Source: Fratercula arctica
Lineage: Eukaryota; Chordata; Aves; Charadriiformes; Alcidae
Assembly (NCBI GenBank): GCA_947846985.1
Contig: CANTUZ010000004.1
Coordinates: 78,626,159-78,690,158 of the forward strand
Reading direction: 5' to 3'
Length of the DNA stretch: 64,000 nucleotides
The position numbers and the translations under genes were made by a program. Numbering within the stretch: the first letter of the stretch is position 1; each line of letters opens with the position of its first letter. The notes beneath the pieces were generated by a model, which was not told where the DNA came from, ran no database searches, and saw nothing but the letters and a program-made list of their open reading frames with translations. Below are positions 13,136 through 25,303 of this stretch, in pieces.

Positions 13136-16100
13136 GCTCCAGCCTTGTCTCATTCTACACACTTGAATCAAATCTACTAAACTTTCAGCCAATTCCCCCC
13201 ACTCCAAAAAAAAAACTTTGGGAGTCAGTGGAATCCAGAAAGGTTTTCCTTCTCTTCTTCAGTTCTCCTGATGTTTTAACTTCATCAGCTTCGTAAGGAC
13301 CAGGTGCTCCTCTAGGACACCTGTATTAGCAAATTAATGCACATTTTTAGTACAAGTTTGTCATGTCCTGAAGTTCTGTAGCATGCACCCAAGCTCATCA
13401 CTGACGCACAAAGCGGAATGGAGATATACTGTCCTAGAACCGTAGAAAGTAACTGAAACTGCAGTCCTTTCTTCTTTTGCCCCCAGCCTGTAACTTCCTT
13501 GAGATCTGCTGAGCTGAGCAGCAGCCCAAAATGATACGCACGCCGCTAGATAAGACAAGTATTTGCAATATACGAATTTATGGACGTAGTTTGAGTGACT
13601 TGTAAAATTATACGCCCCTACCAAAATCACTGGGGATTCTGCTAATAACTTCGAATCCCACAACAAACGCTATTAGGGTACTTGTACAAAGCAACAAAAC
13701 AGGTTGAGGCTTAAGTGCCGTGTCGTGATCCTGACCTAACGCAGGCTACCTTTTCAGAAAAAAATTTGCCCACATTCAGGAAAGTATCATTTCCAATAGC
13801 CCAGCTTCGTGTATTTTAAGTGCAAAATGCCAGTTACATAATGCACAATACTACTATGTGTTATTAATGATAACTATTAATATTATTATTATTATATTTA
13901 TGCACTTGAACAGCAGACATGGAACTGATATTCTAAAATAGTTTTTGCACGCAAATGAAACAAGGAGTTTTCTTGCTCTGGATCCTCCTGTCCCCAGTGT
14001 TATTTACCATAAATACTGCCATACTAAGTAAAAATTTATCTCAAAGTTGAGCCTAATAACATAGTGGTGGATTTGCCACAGGGACACACGCTGGCTATTC
14101 CAACGTAGGTGCTTACAAATACATCAGAATCTCCTATAATTGTAGGTCTCTTACTTGGATTCTGCCCTGGGACAGACTCGTCTTTTCCTCGCACAACGTA
14201 ACAGAATTTCACTTACAGTCTCCATTTATGAAGTCTCACACCTAACCTGGGACAGAGGTAGAAGTACCTTGGGACCACTTTTGAAATGCCCCTGAAACTG
14301 CGCCCTTCAGGCTAAGTGAAGCAGGGAGCTTTGGGTAGGAACCAGCCTCGTTAATACTCCAGACATTTCCTATCTGATCCTTTTATTGAGTATAAGCAAT
14401 AATCACTATATCTTCAGTTCTCACTCATCATTTGCGAAACGTACGTTAGCTTCTAGTAAACTGGCTGGCAGACTTCCCGCGGTAACATTTTGAGGCTCTC
14501 TGCATTTCAGGGTATTTTTCCCCCCCCCACTTAACTAAACCCTTCTGCAAAGACTAACGTTTATGCAAGAAAAGTGCATAATCTGAAAGACTAAGAAGAA
14601 GCCCTCTTCTAGACTTCCAAATTTGATTCTTTAAAATTCTTTTCCGCTGTCCTTCTGAATACTCATAATTCTGGTTGGAGCATAGCGATGCCTCAAAAGC
14701 CTTCTTTAATACCTGCTCCCTACACAAATGCAAGTCATCATTGTACTTTACACGCATTCAGCTGTAGTAAGACAGATGAATTTTATGAAGACTACGCTCA
14801 TTCATCTTAAAAGCACAGTTCAGCCCATTATTGTTATAAAGAGAATAAACAGTACTTAGCATTTTTGTTATGGCTTATGAGCTGAACCTCTTTCTTGTTT
14901 TGGTAATTAGACAAAATCATCTTGCTTTATATTTGAAGCTTAAGCAGATACAAATGTCTAGATTTTTATACCACAAAGAAATGCGGCGCAATTAGCATTT
15001 CAATCTCGTGCCATACCACCGCTCTCTTCAAATGACAAACACAAATTTGTGAACTAAAAAAATTCTGTAGTTTCAGGTTAAACAGTTGGCTAAAGAATGG
15101 ATCTAGGAGTTCTATGAATATTCATAAGAATATTAAATACGGAAAAATGTACAGAAAAAGACAGCTGGCCATTTAATTTACTCTGTTCATCACTGGGATA
15201 ATATTGACAACAACTATGTCGGCACCATGAGGGGGAAGAAAAAAAAAAAATAAAAAAAAAAAAAAAACAGTAAACACAGATGCAGAAAGCCAAGGAGCTG
15301 TTAAGGCTTAAAGATTTTTAAGACTAGTAAAAATATATTAGTGGTAACAGAGCGAATGATCAGACTAAATCGGGTAAGATACCCTGCTGTGTGTGCTATG
15401 ACTGAGAACTGACCGGAGATACATTTTCACCCCCACATACACCTTTTGGAAATACAGAAGGCACTCATTACTCGCTGTATTTTAGTAAGGGACACGCACA
15501 TTAGCACCACAGAGTTTAGATTTACACTTTTTTTTTTTTTTTTTTTTTTAAAAAAGGTAATTGTGTTGGTTGCTTAGAGGCCTTTGATAGGACTGCCACC
15601 ATACAGGCTCCCAAACACACTCTTCGTTTCCTTCCTTTTGATTAGCAGATTGCTAAACGCTATCATTTGACAATAAAACGGCACAGAAATCTTTCCCCAG
15701 TGTTTTTCCTAGTAAGACAGAGTTGTTTGATCTACGTGGTTGGTTGAACCCCGGAATTCCATTCAAGTTCTCTGCCAGCCAAAATTATAACTGTGACACT
15801 CTCAACACATTAAATAAAAAAAAAAATAAAAAAAAAAAATAAATAAAAAAAAAGGAGAGACATTCTGTTGTTGTAGAGCATTAAGAATATCGTGATAATA
15901 GAAAGGTGGCTTATACACTCCAGTAAACTGATTTCTGAAGCTATTCACTCTTCACGTACAATAGCTGACATTCGCTAACAATGCCTAAATGCCAGCTCTG
16001 TTATACCCAGTTCTGACGCTGAATGCCTGCGACCTCGGCCATCAACAGCTTGAAAACTTTACTGAGTTAGGACCTGGATTCTAGTCCCTGCTCGCAGGAT

Positions 16101-18626
16101 TTAATCTGTTTGCCCAACAACTATATAATGGGGGGGGGTGGGGGAAGGCAAAAGCAATCCAGTGGCACACCCACGACCTCCTCTCATAGTCACTGCGTCT
16201 CGCAGTAATGCTCTTTGGTTCTTTCTGCTTCCCTCCCAAAATTACTTGTTGCACAGTAATAAACCGTCCTGCTGTTTCTGCAGGAGACGGGGGTTATTAA
16301 CTGAGGTCCCTTCAAAAGAGGGCAGACGGAAAGATTGGCGTTTCCACCATCTCTGCAACCGCCCTAAGCCCTGCGAGGTGCCTGCACTCGCTGTTACCGT
16401 CCTTTTAAAGAGAAGAAGCTCCTCTCACTTAGGCGTTTACTTCTATAAAAAGAAAGCCGGATTTCTGCCTCCTGGATGAAGAGATACAGCCCTGAGTCGG
16501 TCTTTCAAGCCCTGAAGAGACGTGAGCTTTCAGACAAAACACCGTCCGCCTGGCATTTTCTATTGCCCCGCTCGCTGCGGCCTCCCCGTGAGCACGGAGT
16601 CCTCTGACCATACCTCAAAAGACAGTTTCTCCACAAAGTGCTCTAACTAGGCAAACTAGATCATTCTGCTTAATTTCCCTGAATTAAAATACGTGCCTGA
16701 CCACACTTGGTATATCCAGAAAAATCCAGGCCATATACAGCAAAGGCAAGCAGTGAAAATTACATATTTATTAGGAAAGGGCATCTTCAGGTCGTTTGCC
16801 CACTGGCTTCAGCACAGCATCAGGTAAGGAAAGTGAAGACAGGAAGAAAAATCCCTTCTAGAACAGTACAAAAAGTGACACTGTAAAGGGATAAAGGGTA
16901 CCTAGTAAGCAAGGGACAAAGCCATTCCGATTGTAAAGCAGTTTAAATCAGCTTCCCAAACCAACACAGCGACGCTTTTAGCATTAATCCATGGAATAAG
17001 AATCAACGACAGACCGAGAGGACTCTCGAGCCGGTCCCTACCCGACTACGGTCTACAAGCTCTTTACGCGGGTATCAAGAAATTGATTCACCGCGTTGCT
17101 GGATTTCAACCAAACAACTGGCCTACCTAAGAAAATTCCTCACAATAAAGCACCTTTATCTGCTAATTGAGCTACGAGGTAAGATATATGTCTATTACAT
17201 AAAGCGATTATTGACTACGAGAAGCTTTCAATTTAGTAGAAAATTACTTTGTCTAAGTGCTCTCCAGCGTCAGCGCCAAAGGTTACAGTTAGCTCCTTTA
17301 ACGCACCGTAAAAGAGAATGAGACTTCCACCGGCCTCTCGTATATCGAATCAAAAAACTACCGAAAGAAAACTAAGTAATGATGAAACTCAGTATTTCCA
17401 CATTCTGTCCAAAAGATAATTTCCCCCCCCCCCAAAAAGTGCACTGGAAAGGAAATTAGCTGAATCCGAAATTCACCGACAGCGTCACTTTTCTCACAGG
17501 TGTACTTTAAAGCAGGAAGATTTAACATTAGCAAAGACGCAAAGTTCACCAAAGTACTACGAAATTAATACACTAATTTCTGCTAAATTAACTGTAAAAA
17601 TAGATCAGAAATAAAATTCTTTCCAATAAAAGTACAAAACAAAGAGATCCTTCACCGATTTAAAGACCATTATGAATTATTTACTTGCGTTTTTTACCGA
17701 CTTCATTACGGGAAATTAAAATACGGAGGATAAATGGGACAATAACACAATCAGATAATTGAATCTTTAAAAAAAAAAAAATAGGTTTCAAGGTACTTAC
17801 CACCTTGAAACAATACAAAGATTTTAAATCTAAATCCAAATTGGACCAAGCAGGAAGCTATAGATACGCTACACAAAACCCAGGCAAGACTAAGGTGTCA
17901 AAGTCCTCTTATAAGAATAGTGAATTCTTCAGCATTTAAGAATACACATGCTAACAAACGCGGAAATTCAGTTAATTTGAGCAACATTCACGTTTTACCA
18001 GCTATTCTTGCATTTTAAGTTCTCACATCAATTCGATAATTCTCTGTAGTCGCAAAGAATGGAGAAATAACCCTCCAGTATCCAGCGGGTTACACCACGT
18101 ACTCAGTAGTGCCACTTTTCCATGGAAAACTAGAGCGGTAGGATTTTCCAAGTTGCTCTTTACAGAGAGGGTCTGCAAGCGGAGAGCGATTCGCACTTTT
18201 TCCGATTTGCCAGCTAGTATTTCCAAAATGTTTGCACCATTCGGTTGCACGTTACGGAGCAGGCTGTAATTTCTGCGTGGACAAGATAATGCTCAAAGCC
18301 AGAAATAAACATCAAGGGTCTTAAATTAGATTTATTCAAACGTGTCACAACAAACATTTTGCACTGGAAAGGAACCGCATGATAATCTCAGTTTTAACAC
18401 CAAAACCATGGGTACTATGACAAGAGGCGAGAATAAACTAATGTAAACGAAAACAAGTATTAGCATCGTGCCGTTTTTTCCAAATACCTGATTTTTCAGA
18501 CCTCTGGCAGTGACGTATTCTCAGATTGATATTGGTGCTACAGGACTGGAAGTTAATCTACAGATGTTCTCATTTACGTGTTTTTAACATGCGTGGATAT
18601 TAGCAAGATTGGGTCCAAGGATTTTT

Positions 18627-18648
18627 TTTATTATTATTATTATTATTA
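18627..18648. repeat. (TTA)n microsatellite
   Basis: About seven TTA units preceded by a T-run and followed by an AT-rich flank. It is simple sequence. Confidence 0.9.
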
Positions 18649-20814
18649 ATTTTTTTTAAAGCAGCTTGATACTGACAAGTGACAAAAAATAAACAAGTGG
18701 AATTGAAGAATGTCCATTCTGTAAACCACAGCATGAGATCAGAAATAGCAGATTTCGGTTTCAAAAGCAGAGAGAGCTTTTTGTGCTAAAGAAGCTGATG
18801 GATGGCACAGTTGCCAGTCTTTAAACTAATACAGTTCTTTCAAGTGGGACTTTTTAAAAGTTTACAGAGAAGTTTTATGCAAGTTTTAACAAGAAAGCAT
18901 TGAATCTCTAGCAACCTTGCACTTCAAGAACACCTTTAAGTCTTGTTTATTTAGATTTGAATACCTTGAGAGAAAACGTGAAAGAGTAAAAGTTCACAAG
19001 ATTGAAACAACCAAGAAAAATTACTGGTCCAGCAAAACCCTAAAATTTTAGCTTCCAGTCCAATACAGTTTGGCATTCAGCATTTTCAGAGCGGATTTCA
19101 GGTCCAATGTGCTAATGAAATATGTACAGATAGATAATTACACTTTCTAAAAATGAGACAAATGGGCTTCTTTTGTTCTCTGGGTTTGCTTTGCTTTAAT
19201 GATGAGATACCGTTACGAGAAGGATTATGTGGCTGGAGTAAATGTGGTGTTTCTTCTAACTAGAGAAAGTCCTGAGGAAGGAACTGAAAAGAGCAAGGCG
19301 TGTGATAATTATGTCAAATGTGAAGAAAAAGAAAAAATAAAAAAAAAAAAGTGTTTTCAACCCCATTTTTCCCCAGCAGGCGTAGCCAGAGTACAACGTG
19401 CACGTGTTGTGCACACCGACAACCCTCAAATCATGTACACCCTGAACTCCTCAGCGAGATAAAACTAATTTCTCACAAAAAGCTTCTCGTGCTTAGCCAT
19501 TTTCACGGCGCTGACAACGATAAGACGACTAAATACAGAGGACCTATCGCCGTAACGTTTACGGTACGCAGTACATTTGGTAGCGTTTGTCAGGGCTCTG
19601 AGGAACAGAGAGCAAGAAGCAGCCGCAAAGTCACCCAAAGCAAAGGACCTACAATTTTTATTTCGCAGAGCGCCGCACACTGACCTTGTATTTCCTTGCA
19701 GAAATTATTATACTGGATAACAGATTCTTGCTTTCGAGGGACTGCGGGTATAATACAGTATATTAACTCTGCACATTATATACCATAACACCTTCGAACA
19801 TTTAAAGGGAGTTAATGCCGAATTTGGCCAGACAGGCTTGGTGTCGTTCTCTGAAGATGGCACAAAGTACTGTCTTCACGGGATGACGAAAGCTTCTGTT
19901 TTGTGAAACTGAAGTTCACCATAGCGGTTCGAATGCATAATTCCTGAAATATCCTGCTCGTGACACGCATTTTTCTCCCCACAAAGCAATATTTCTACTG
20001 TGGTTAGTGAGGGCGTTTAAAGAAACAAACAAAAAAATTCCTACTGACGTTTAAACTTCTATCGTGGGTCCCCTCCGAGCCCAGACTCGGGAGGCTTTAA
20101 ACACGTCAAGACATTCATTCATCATCTCGGAGTTCTGAGGGAGCGCTGGGGAAATGTGGGATAACTTCAGGAGCGGGTTTTGTTTTACTGGGGCCGAAAT
20201 CACCGGCAGTTCAGTATTCCCCACTATTTTCTACAGCTTGCGTTTCACGGTGTACGTTTTGTCACGGCGGGTATTTTTACAGACACGACAGGCACTTCAA
20301 AACCGCTGTCCTCTAGTAAGGAAGGATCTCTTCACCGCAGCGAAGAAATAGAAACAAGGTATTCACCGAAACGTAAATTGACATTAAACCTAGAAGCGGC
20401 CTCCCCACAGCAAGATCGAGACGGGTTAGCGCGACGGGGATGAGACGGAGCCTCCCGCCTGCGGACCCGGCGCGCGTCTTTTCCCTGGGTAAGTTGACAA
20501 GCCTTTCGTGCAACAAACGCTTCTCTCTCACCGGCTTCAAACCGGCTTTCAGAGAACCCCAGAGCAATACGCTGCTTGGGTTATTCTGGAGGCGCGACAG
20601 CTGAGCGCAACTCTCAAGCGGATCATAATCTGTCCACTAACGAAGAAACAATTTTGGGCAATAGACTGTATTTTTAAGCTTAAAAATTCTATCTAGTTAC
20701 TGCTTTTCCCCCCCGCATGCTTCCCTCTTTCTCTGAGAAACATAAGCAAGAAGGGCTGATACACAGATTCACAACAGATCTTCTTCCAGGCTTACAGGTT
20801 ACTCACAAAAAGGC

Positions 20815-21138
20815 TTGTCCGAGACTCAGATTTGGCTCCCAAAACACCAGCTTTGGAGCGGGGGAGGTGAAGGGCAAAGAGACCGAGCCAAAGAGTCGGA
20901 GACAAGGACTGCCGCTCGCCAAGCTGGGAGTATGGCAGCCGGGGCTGCCCAGGGTGAACGCCACACCAGGTCCTCAATGCAGGTGACTGCAGTGACAGCG
21001 GAAGCTCAGCTGCCCCTGGGGAGCGCACGAGCCCAAAACAGAGGAGCGAGAGGGAAAGACTTGCTGGGTGGGGGGAGAAAGTCGCTGAGGTTGAGCAAAC
21101 AAAAGCAGCAATCGAAAGTTTCCTTAGCAAAGGATTAG
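20815..21138 (+). other. Open frame in a moderately GC-rich patch, doubtful
   Basis: A 107-codon frame is open here. An internal ATG at 20,932, in a good context (GAGTATGG), starts MAAGAAQGERHTRSSMQ and runs into CAG/GTGACT at about 20,982-20,983, a possible splice donor. This could be a first coding exon. However, I recognise no domain, no matching downstream exon is evident, and the local CpG density is modest. A chance open frame is the more likely reading. Confidence 0.12.
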
Positions 21139-21773
21139 TTACACTGGATAGCTGCACACTACTTACGCTACACCACGAGTTAGCGACACGTCAATAGCAA
21201 ATAGGAGCTTCAGTGCATGATCTGGAAGCCACGAAGTTCCCTGTGAGGAACAGATGGGACAATGGGGCATGGGCGAGTGGGGGGAAGAAAGAAAAAAAAA
21301 AAAAAAAAAAAAAAACACAAAAACCAATAGAAAAATGAATAAATTAAACTTTAAACTACATTGTCTAAAGTTCTAAACAGGAACAAATATTGTTACGTGG
21401 TTTATTAGCCGTGCTGCATACTCAAGTGCGTACATCTTGACAGGACAGTGGAATATTATGCCCATTACGAGGATAAAGCAGAACCTGTACTCGTTAAACG
21501 CACACGCCACCTCGCACAAGAGTCCCGTCCTGCTCTCTAACTAGGTCTCCAGCCCTTACGGCAGAGCATAGAAGACTAAAGATAACAATGACGCCATCAC
21601 AAAACCTCCCGATTACAGAGCATAGATGATACCAAGGCAGAGGTGGCAGCAAGGCTGGCTACAGCAGGTCCCACCTCCTCCTCCTCCCTCCCAGGAGGGA
21701 GCCCTTCCCGTACTCATTTGCACCAGCGGAACTGTTGGGGGCATTAAGTTGATTCAACACGGTTAAAAATCCA

Positions 21774-21837
21774 GGGGGGGGTTGGGTTGTTGGTGGTGGG
21801 GGTTTTGTGGTGGGTTTTTTTTTGGTTGGTTGGTTGT
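21774..21837 (+). repeat. G/T-rich low-complexity tract with G-quadruplex potential
   Basis: A run of almost pure G and T contains at least four G-runs of three or more (7, 3, 5 and 3) separated by short T/G loops, followed by a T9 run and TTGG repeats. It is simple sequence. A similar tract lies at 46,194-46,260. Confidence 0.8.
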
Positions 21838-24049
21838 TTTCCACCACAGAATTACTCAGTTTAGATTGGTTGTGCGCATACTCCTCCAAGTAATTCAGCT
21901 GAGAAGGTCGTTAGAAAGTAGAAATGAACAGTTGGAACAATTTAACGTTTCCCATCAAGAAAAACAGGTATGGAACCAAGGCTTCAAATGCCATGTACAG
22001 TTTTTGAAAATCAGCTGCAGATATTCAGCCAGGAAATGAAAAGATTCTACACGAAAGCTTTATAATGAGGGGGAGAAAAAAAAAAAAAGAAAGCTTCAGA
22101 GAAAATACTAGTTTTCCTTTCTCTAATAACTTTTCTCATTTACTGACTGAAGACAGTGACTCTCCCCGTGATTCTTTACCATTATGACAACTAGCAGCTG
22201 AACCAAAAATTGACAGAATCCTTCACAATATTACTCTACGTGACACCAGCAGCAGCGGGAAATTGAGTGCGATCACAGCCTCAGTCAATTCTACTGGTTC
22301 AGGGAGTTTTCACTTTAGGTCAATTTTATCTTCAGATCCTCATGCTCTTGAATCACAGAAGTAAAGAAAACAAAGACAGAGGAAAAAAAAAAAAAAACAG
22401 TAGGATGAAAGTCTACAAAAAGGAAACAAGGGCAGAGAATTTTAGAAACGGCTAAAAAGCTCTTCCTGTCCTCCAAGAACACGAGTCCACACAGCACGAA
22501 GTAAACTCTGGGCAGATGAAGAGTAGCTCTCCTCAACCTGGCTTAAACGCAAAGAACCCGTGTCCCGTTTGAGATTCAGACACTCACTCCACGCCCTCCA
22601 CAGCACGTCACAAGCTCTTCAAGAGACAAACTTCATACCCAGCTTAATACTTCTTACTCAGAAAAGGCAGAGGTTTGGGTTTTTTCTTAATTTAACAAAA
22701 AAAAATAATTTTCCCCATGTTGACTAACCTCTTTGTCCCAAGAGCTTCTAACAAGGTAGCATTTTAAAGCCTTCTTTAGCTGTTCTCTCTTCTCATCACT
22801 CCTCCTTTTTCTTCCTTATGTTAAATCCAACCCTCACTCCTTCAGTTCCTGCTGAAGAATAACGACTCGCCATCCCCCGTGATTGCTGTAGCAGCTGTTG
22901 CTCCTTTGCCAATCAGCCCCATGCAATCTCCCCTCATTCTCTTTCTGGAGTTTCCTCCCCAGTTTTTGCATGAGAAATCAAAGAGCAAATCTGAGTGAAT
23001 ACTCACTAACTTGCAAGTATTTACTAGTGAGCGTAAGGCAGGGTGGTAAAACCTAACCCGTATTCTCCCTGTGCCTCGGCGCTGCTAATCCCAGCTAGGG
23101 CTGAAGGGAGCCCTGACCAGTCAATCTTTATTTCAAACAAATCTTCATGCTACAGCACTATAAAACTACAGTTCCTTTTCCCAGGGATGCATAAGCCCCA
23201 ATAAATCTTTTGCAAAGTGAAGTGGAATTAATTAGTCTTGCAGTTGCAAATGAACATATTTTACTTCCTGCTGCAATGGACTGGGGATACGTGTGCAGTT
23301 TAGTCTGAAAGGCAGCTAAAAATCCAATTAAATTAACGCTTTTAAGTGAATGGACAGTATCTTCTTACCCACAGTATCTAATTCACAGACTACCCTCTGC
23401 CCATACCCTAAATTAGCAGCAGAATTGCTGAAATACAACAAAAAAAAAAGGACAAAACTCTATTAACTATCACCTCTTCTCTCCAAAGCTTGACTTCCCC
23501 TTAGACCACCAACTGGTCCATTTCCATTCTCACCCCCGTGCTTTATCCCCTTCACTGCAGCAAACAGGTGGAAATATTTAAAAATTACCTTGACAAGGCT
23601 TGTATGTTCCTTGAATGGGATGTTTTATTTCAGTGCAACATAAAATTAGGTTTAGTGATCTCTTCTGTCCAAGAACAAGCTATACCCCGGTGATTTCCAG
23701 GGGTTAGCATGTAAGTGAAACTGCGCTACGTACGGCTGAGGTGTGACTCCTCGCCAGGCAGAGATCCGCCAAAATGAAAAGTAGAGCTGTTAGTTCCCAA
23801 AAAAAGAAAAGTATTAAACGGACTTTGCTTCTGATAGAAGACTGTGCTTCATATCGCTTGTCGTATCAAGTTGTAGTCCTAAAAATACGAGCAGGACTCG
23901 CCATCAGGTTAAACACGTGCATCGTGTCCGCGGGAACGGGGCTTAAATGGCTTCTGTCAGTCATAATGTTAGATGGCTGTCACGGCATAAATCAGTGCGA
24001 TTTCAGATAATTTTGTGAACAGTTCAAACGCTCTCATCTGAAGTCGTAC

Positions 24050-24150
24050 ACATAATGGTCAGTCTACCACAAAGTGGAATTAGCTGCCGAGATGACGTCT
24101 CTCAGAGTTGGAGGTGTTTCGGTCCAAACTTCAACAAGCTTCACTCCCGC
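24050..24150 (+). mobile_element. Old LINE ORF2-tail remnant (CR1/L2-like), just upstream of a CR1
   Basis: In one plus-strand frame the translation reads KWN-LPR-RLSELEVFRSKL, where dashes mark stops. This resembles the conserved end of CR1/L2-clade ORF2, which usually has W-N-x-L-P followed by a block ending in F-K-x-R-L. Two stops show that it is decayed. The match is short, so clade assignment is uncertain. Confidence 0.45.
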
Positions 24151-24436
24151 TGTGACCGAGGGCACTGCCCGCTGCCAATTAGCACACGCTTCAGCCTTCT
24201 TCCTTCCTCACCCCACTTGCTCTGGAAGTGGATAAATGCGAGCTCACTCCTTGCTGGCTGCCTGCCTTCCCCCGGCCTGCGCCCTGCGCCCTGCTCCCTG
24301 CCCCTGAAAACGGCTGATGGTCTTTTGAGCATCATTATGGCTCCATCTCCATGTTACCCTGTCCCGAGGGAGAACAGGTTTACAATAAAAAGGTAGAGAT
24401 CGGTGTGGGAATGAAAATGATTTCTCACATATCTCT

Positions 24437-25088
24437 TGGTCGACAGCCAGCTGAATGTGAGCCAGCAGTGTGCCCAGGTGGCCAAGAAGGCCAAGAGCAG
24501 CCTGGCCTGTATCAGCAATAGTGTGGCCAGAAGGATTAGGGCAGTGATTGCCCCCCTGTACTGGGCACTGGTGAGGCCCCACCTCAAGTGTTGGGTCCAG
24601 TTTTGGGCCCCTCACCACAAAAAAGACCTTGAGGTGCTGGAGTGTGTCCAGAGAAGGGCAACGGAGCTGGTGAGGGCTCTGGAGCACAAGTCTTGTGAGG
24701 AGCGGCTGAGGGAGCTGGGGGTGTTCAGCCTGGAGAGAAGGAGGCTGAGGGGAGACCTTCTCGCTCTCTACAGCTCCCTGAAAGGAGGGGGCAGCCAGGG
24801 GGGGTCGGGCTCTTCTCCCAAGGAACAGGCAATAGGACAAGAGGAAACAGCCTCAAACCGCGCCAGGTTTCGATGGATATTGGGAAAAATTTCTTCACCG
24901 AAAGGGTTGTCAAGCATCGGAAGAGGCTGCCCAGGGCAGTGGTGGAGTTGCCATCCCTGGAGGTATTTAAAAGACATGTAGACGTGGTGCTGAGGGACAT
25001 GGGGTAGTGGTGGATGTGGCAGTGTTAGGGTAATGGTTGAAGTCCATGATCTTAAAGGTCCCTTCCAACCTAGACGATTCTATGGTTC
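24437..25088 (+). mobile_element. CR1 LINE, 5'-truncated copy with the ORF2 end and full 3' UTR
   Basis: This is the longest CR1 copy here. The frame opens at [20 protein letters not shown], continues through [40 protein letters not shown] and [20 protein letters not shown] to [12 protein letters not shown], and shifts frame near 24,790. The remaining ORF2 tail (for example [10 protein letters not shown] for the usual ILGKNFF-like block) is out of frame. The 3' UTR ends GGTCCCTTCCAACCTAGACG with ATTCTATGGTTC. The catalytic reverse-transcriptase core and endonuclease lie upstream in a full element and are absent. It is non-autonomous and dead, and matches the 2.05-2.62 kb copy in family and extent. 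Confidence 0.96.
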
Positions 25089-25239
25089 TTCAGAGATTAA
25101 ATCAATGTGATTTTTAACACTACTTTAAAGATGGACTGATTCCTGATAAACAGAACTGTCAATGCAGAGGTGTCTATCAGAAGAGAAGAGCAACTTGACC
25201 CCTTCCCCTGTTATGTTCCAAATGCTCCTAAGCCCTAAA

Positions 25240-25303
25240 TCACAGAATCACAGAATGGTTCGGGTTGGAAGAGACCTTAAAGATCATCTAGTTCCAACCC
25301 CCC
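25240..25303 (-). mobile_element. CR1 LINE 3'-terminal fragment
   Basis: The plus strand has the tail octamers (CACAGAATCACAGAATGG) followed by GGTTGGAAGAGACCTTAAAG and ATCATCTAGTTCCAACC, the reverse complement of a CR1 3' end. Only about 60 bp remain. It lies about 150 bp beyond the plus-strand CR1, tail towards tail. Confidence 0.9.

Larger units (their letters stand above)
13136..24049. other. Long unique stretch without a recognised gene
   Basis: About 11 kb in which I recognise no gene. It holds many simple tracts, including ATT repeats near 13,876-13,902, A-rich runs near 15,239-15,267 and 15,818-15,854, a T-run at 15,528-15,549 and an A-run near 21,291-21,315. A 10-bp-arm hairpin lies at 17,785-17,811, and its minus strand contains GTGGTAAGTACC, a good splice-donor match with no paired exon that I can defend. 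Segments around 16.1-16.6 and 20.0-21.1 kb are somewhat richer in CpG than their surroundings but fall short of the 29-31 kb island. Confidence 0.5.

Noticed and set aside
17785..17811. 10-bp hairpin containing a splice-donor-like GTGGTAAGTACC on the minus strand
   Set aside because: There is no matching acceptor or open exon, and the arms are short enough to occur by chance.
24244..25000. 198-, 181- and 91-codon frames on both strands
   Set aside because: They are the CR1 ORF2 remnant and its antisense shadows, not host genes.
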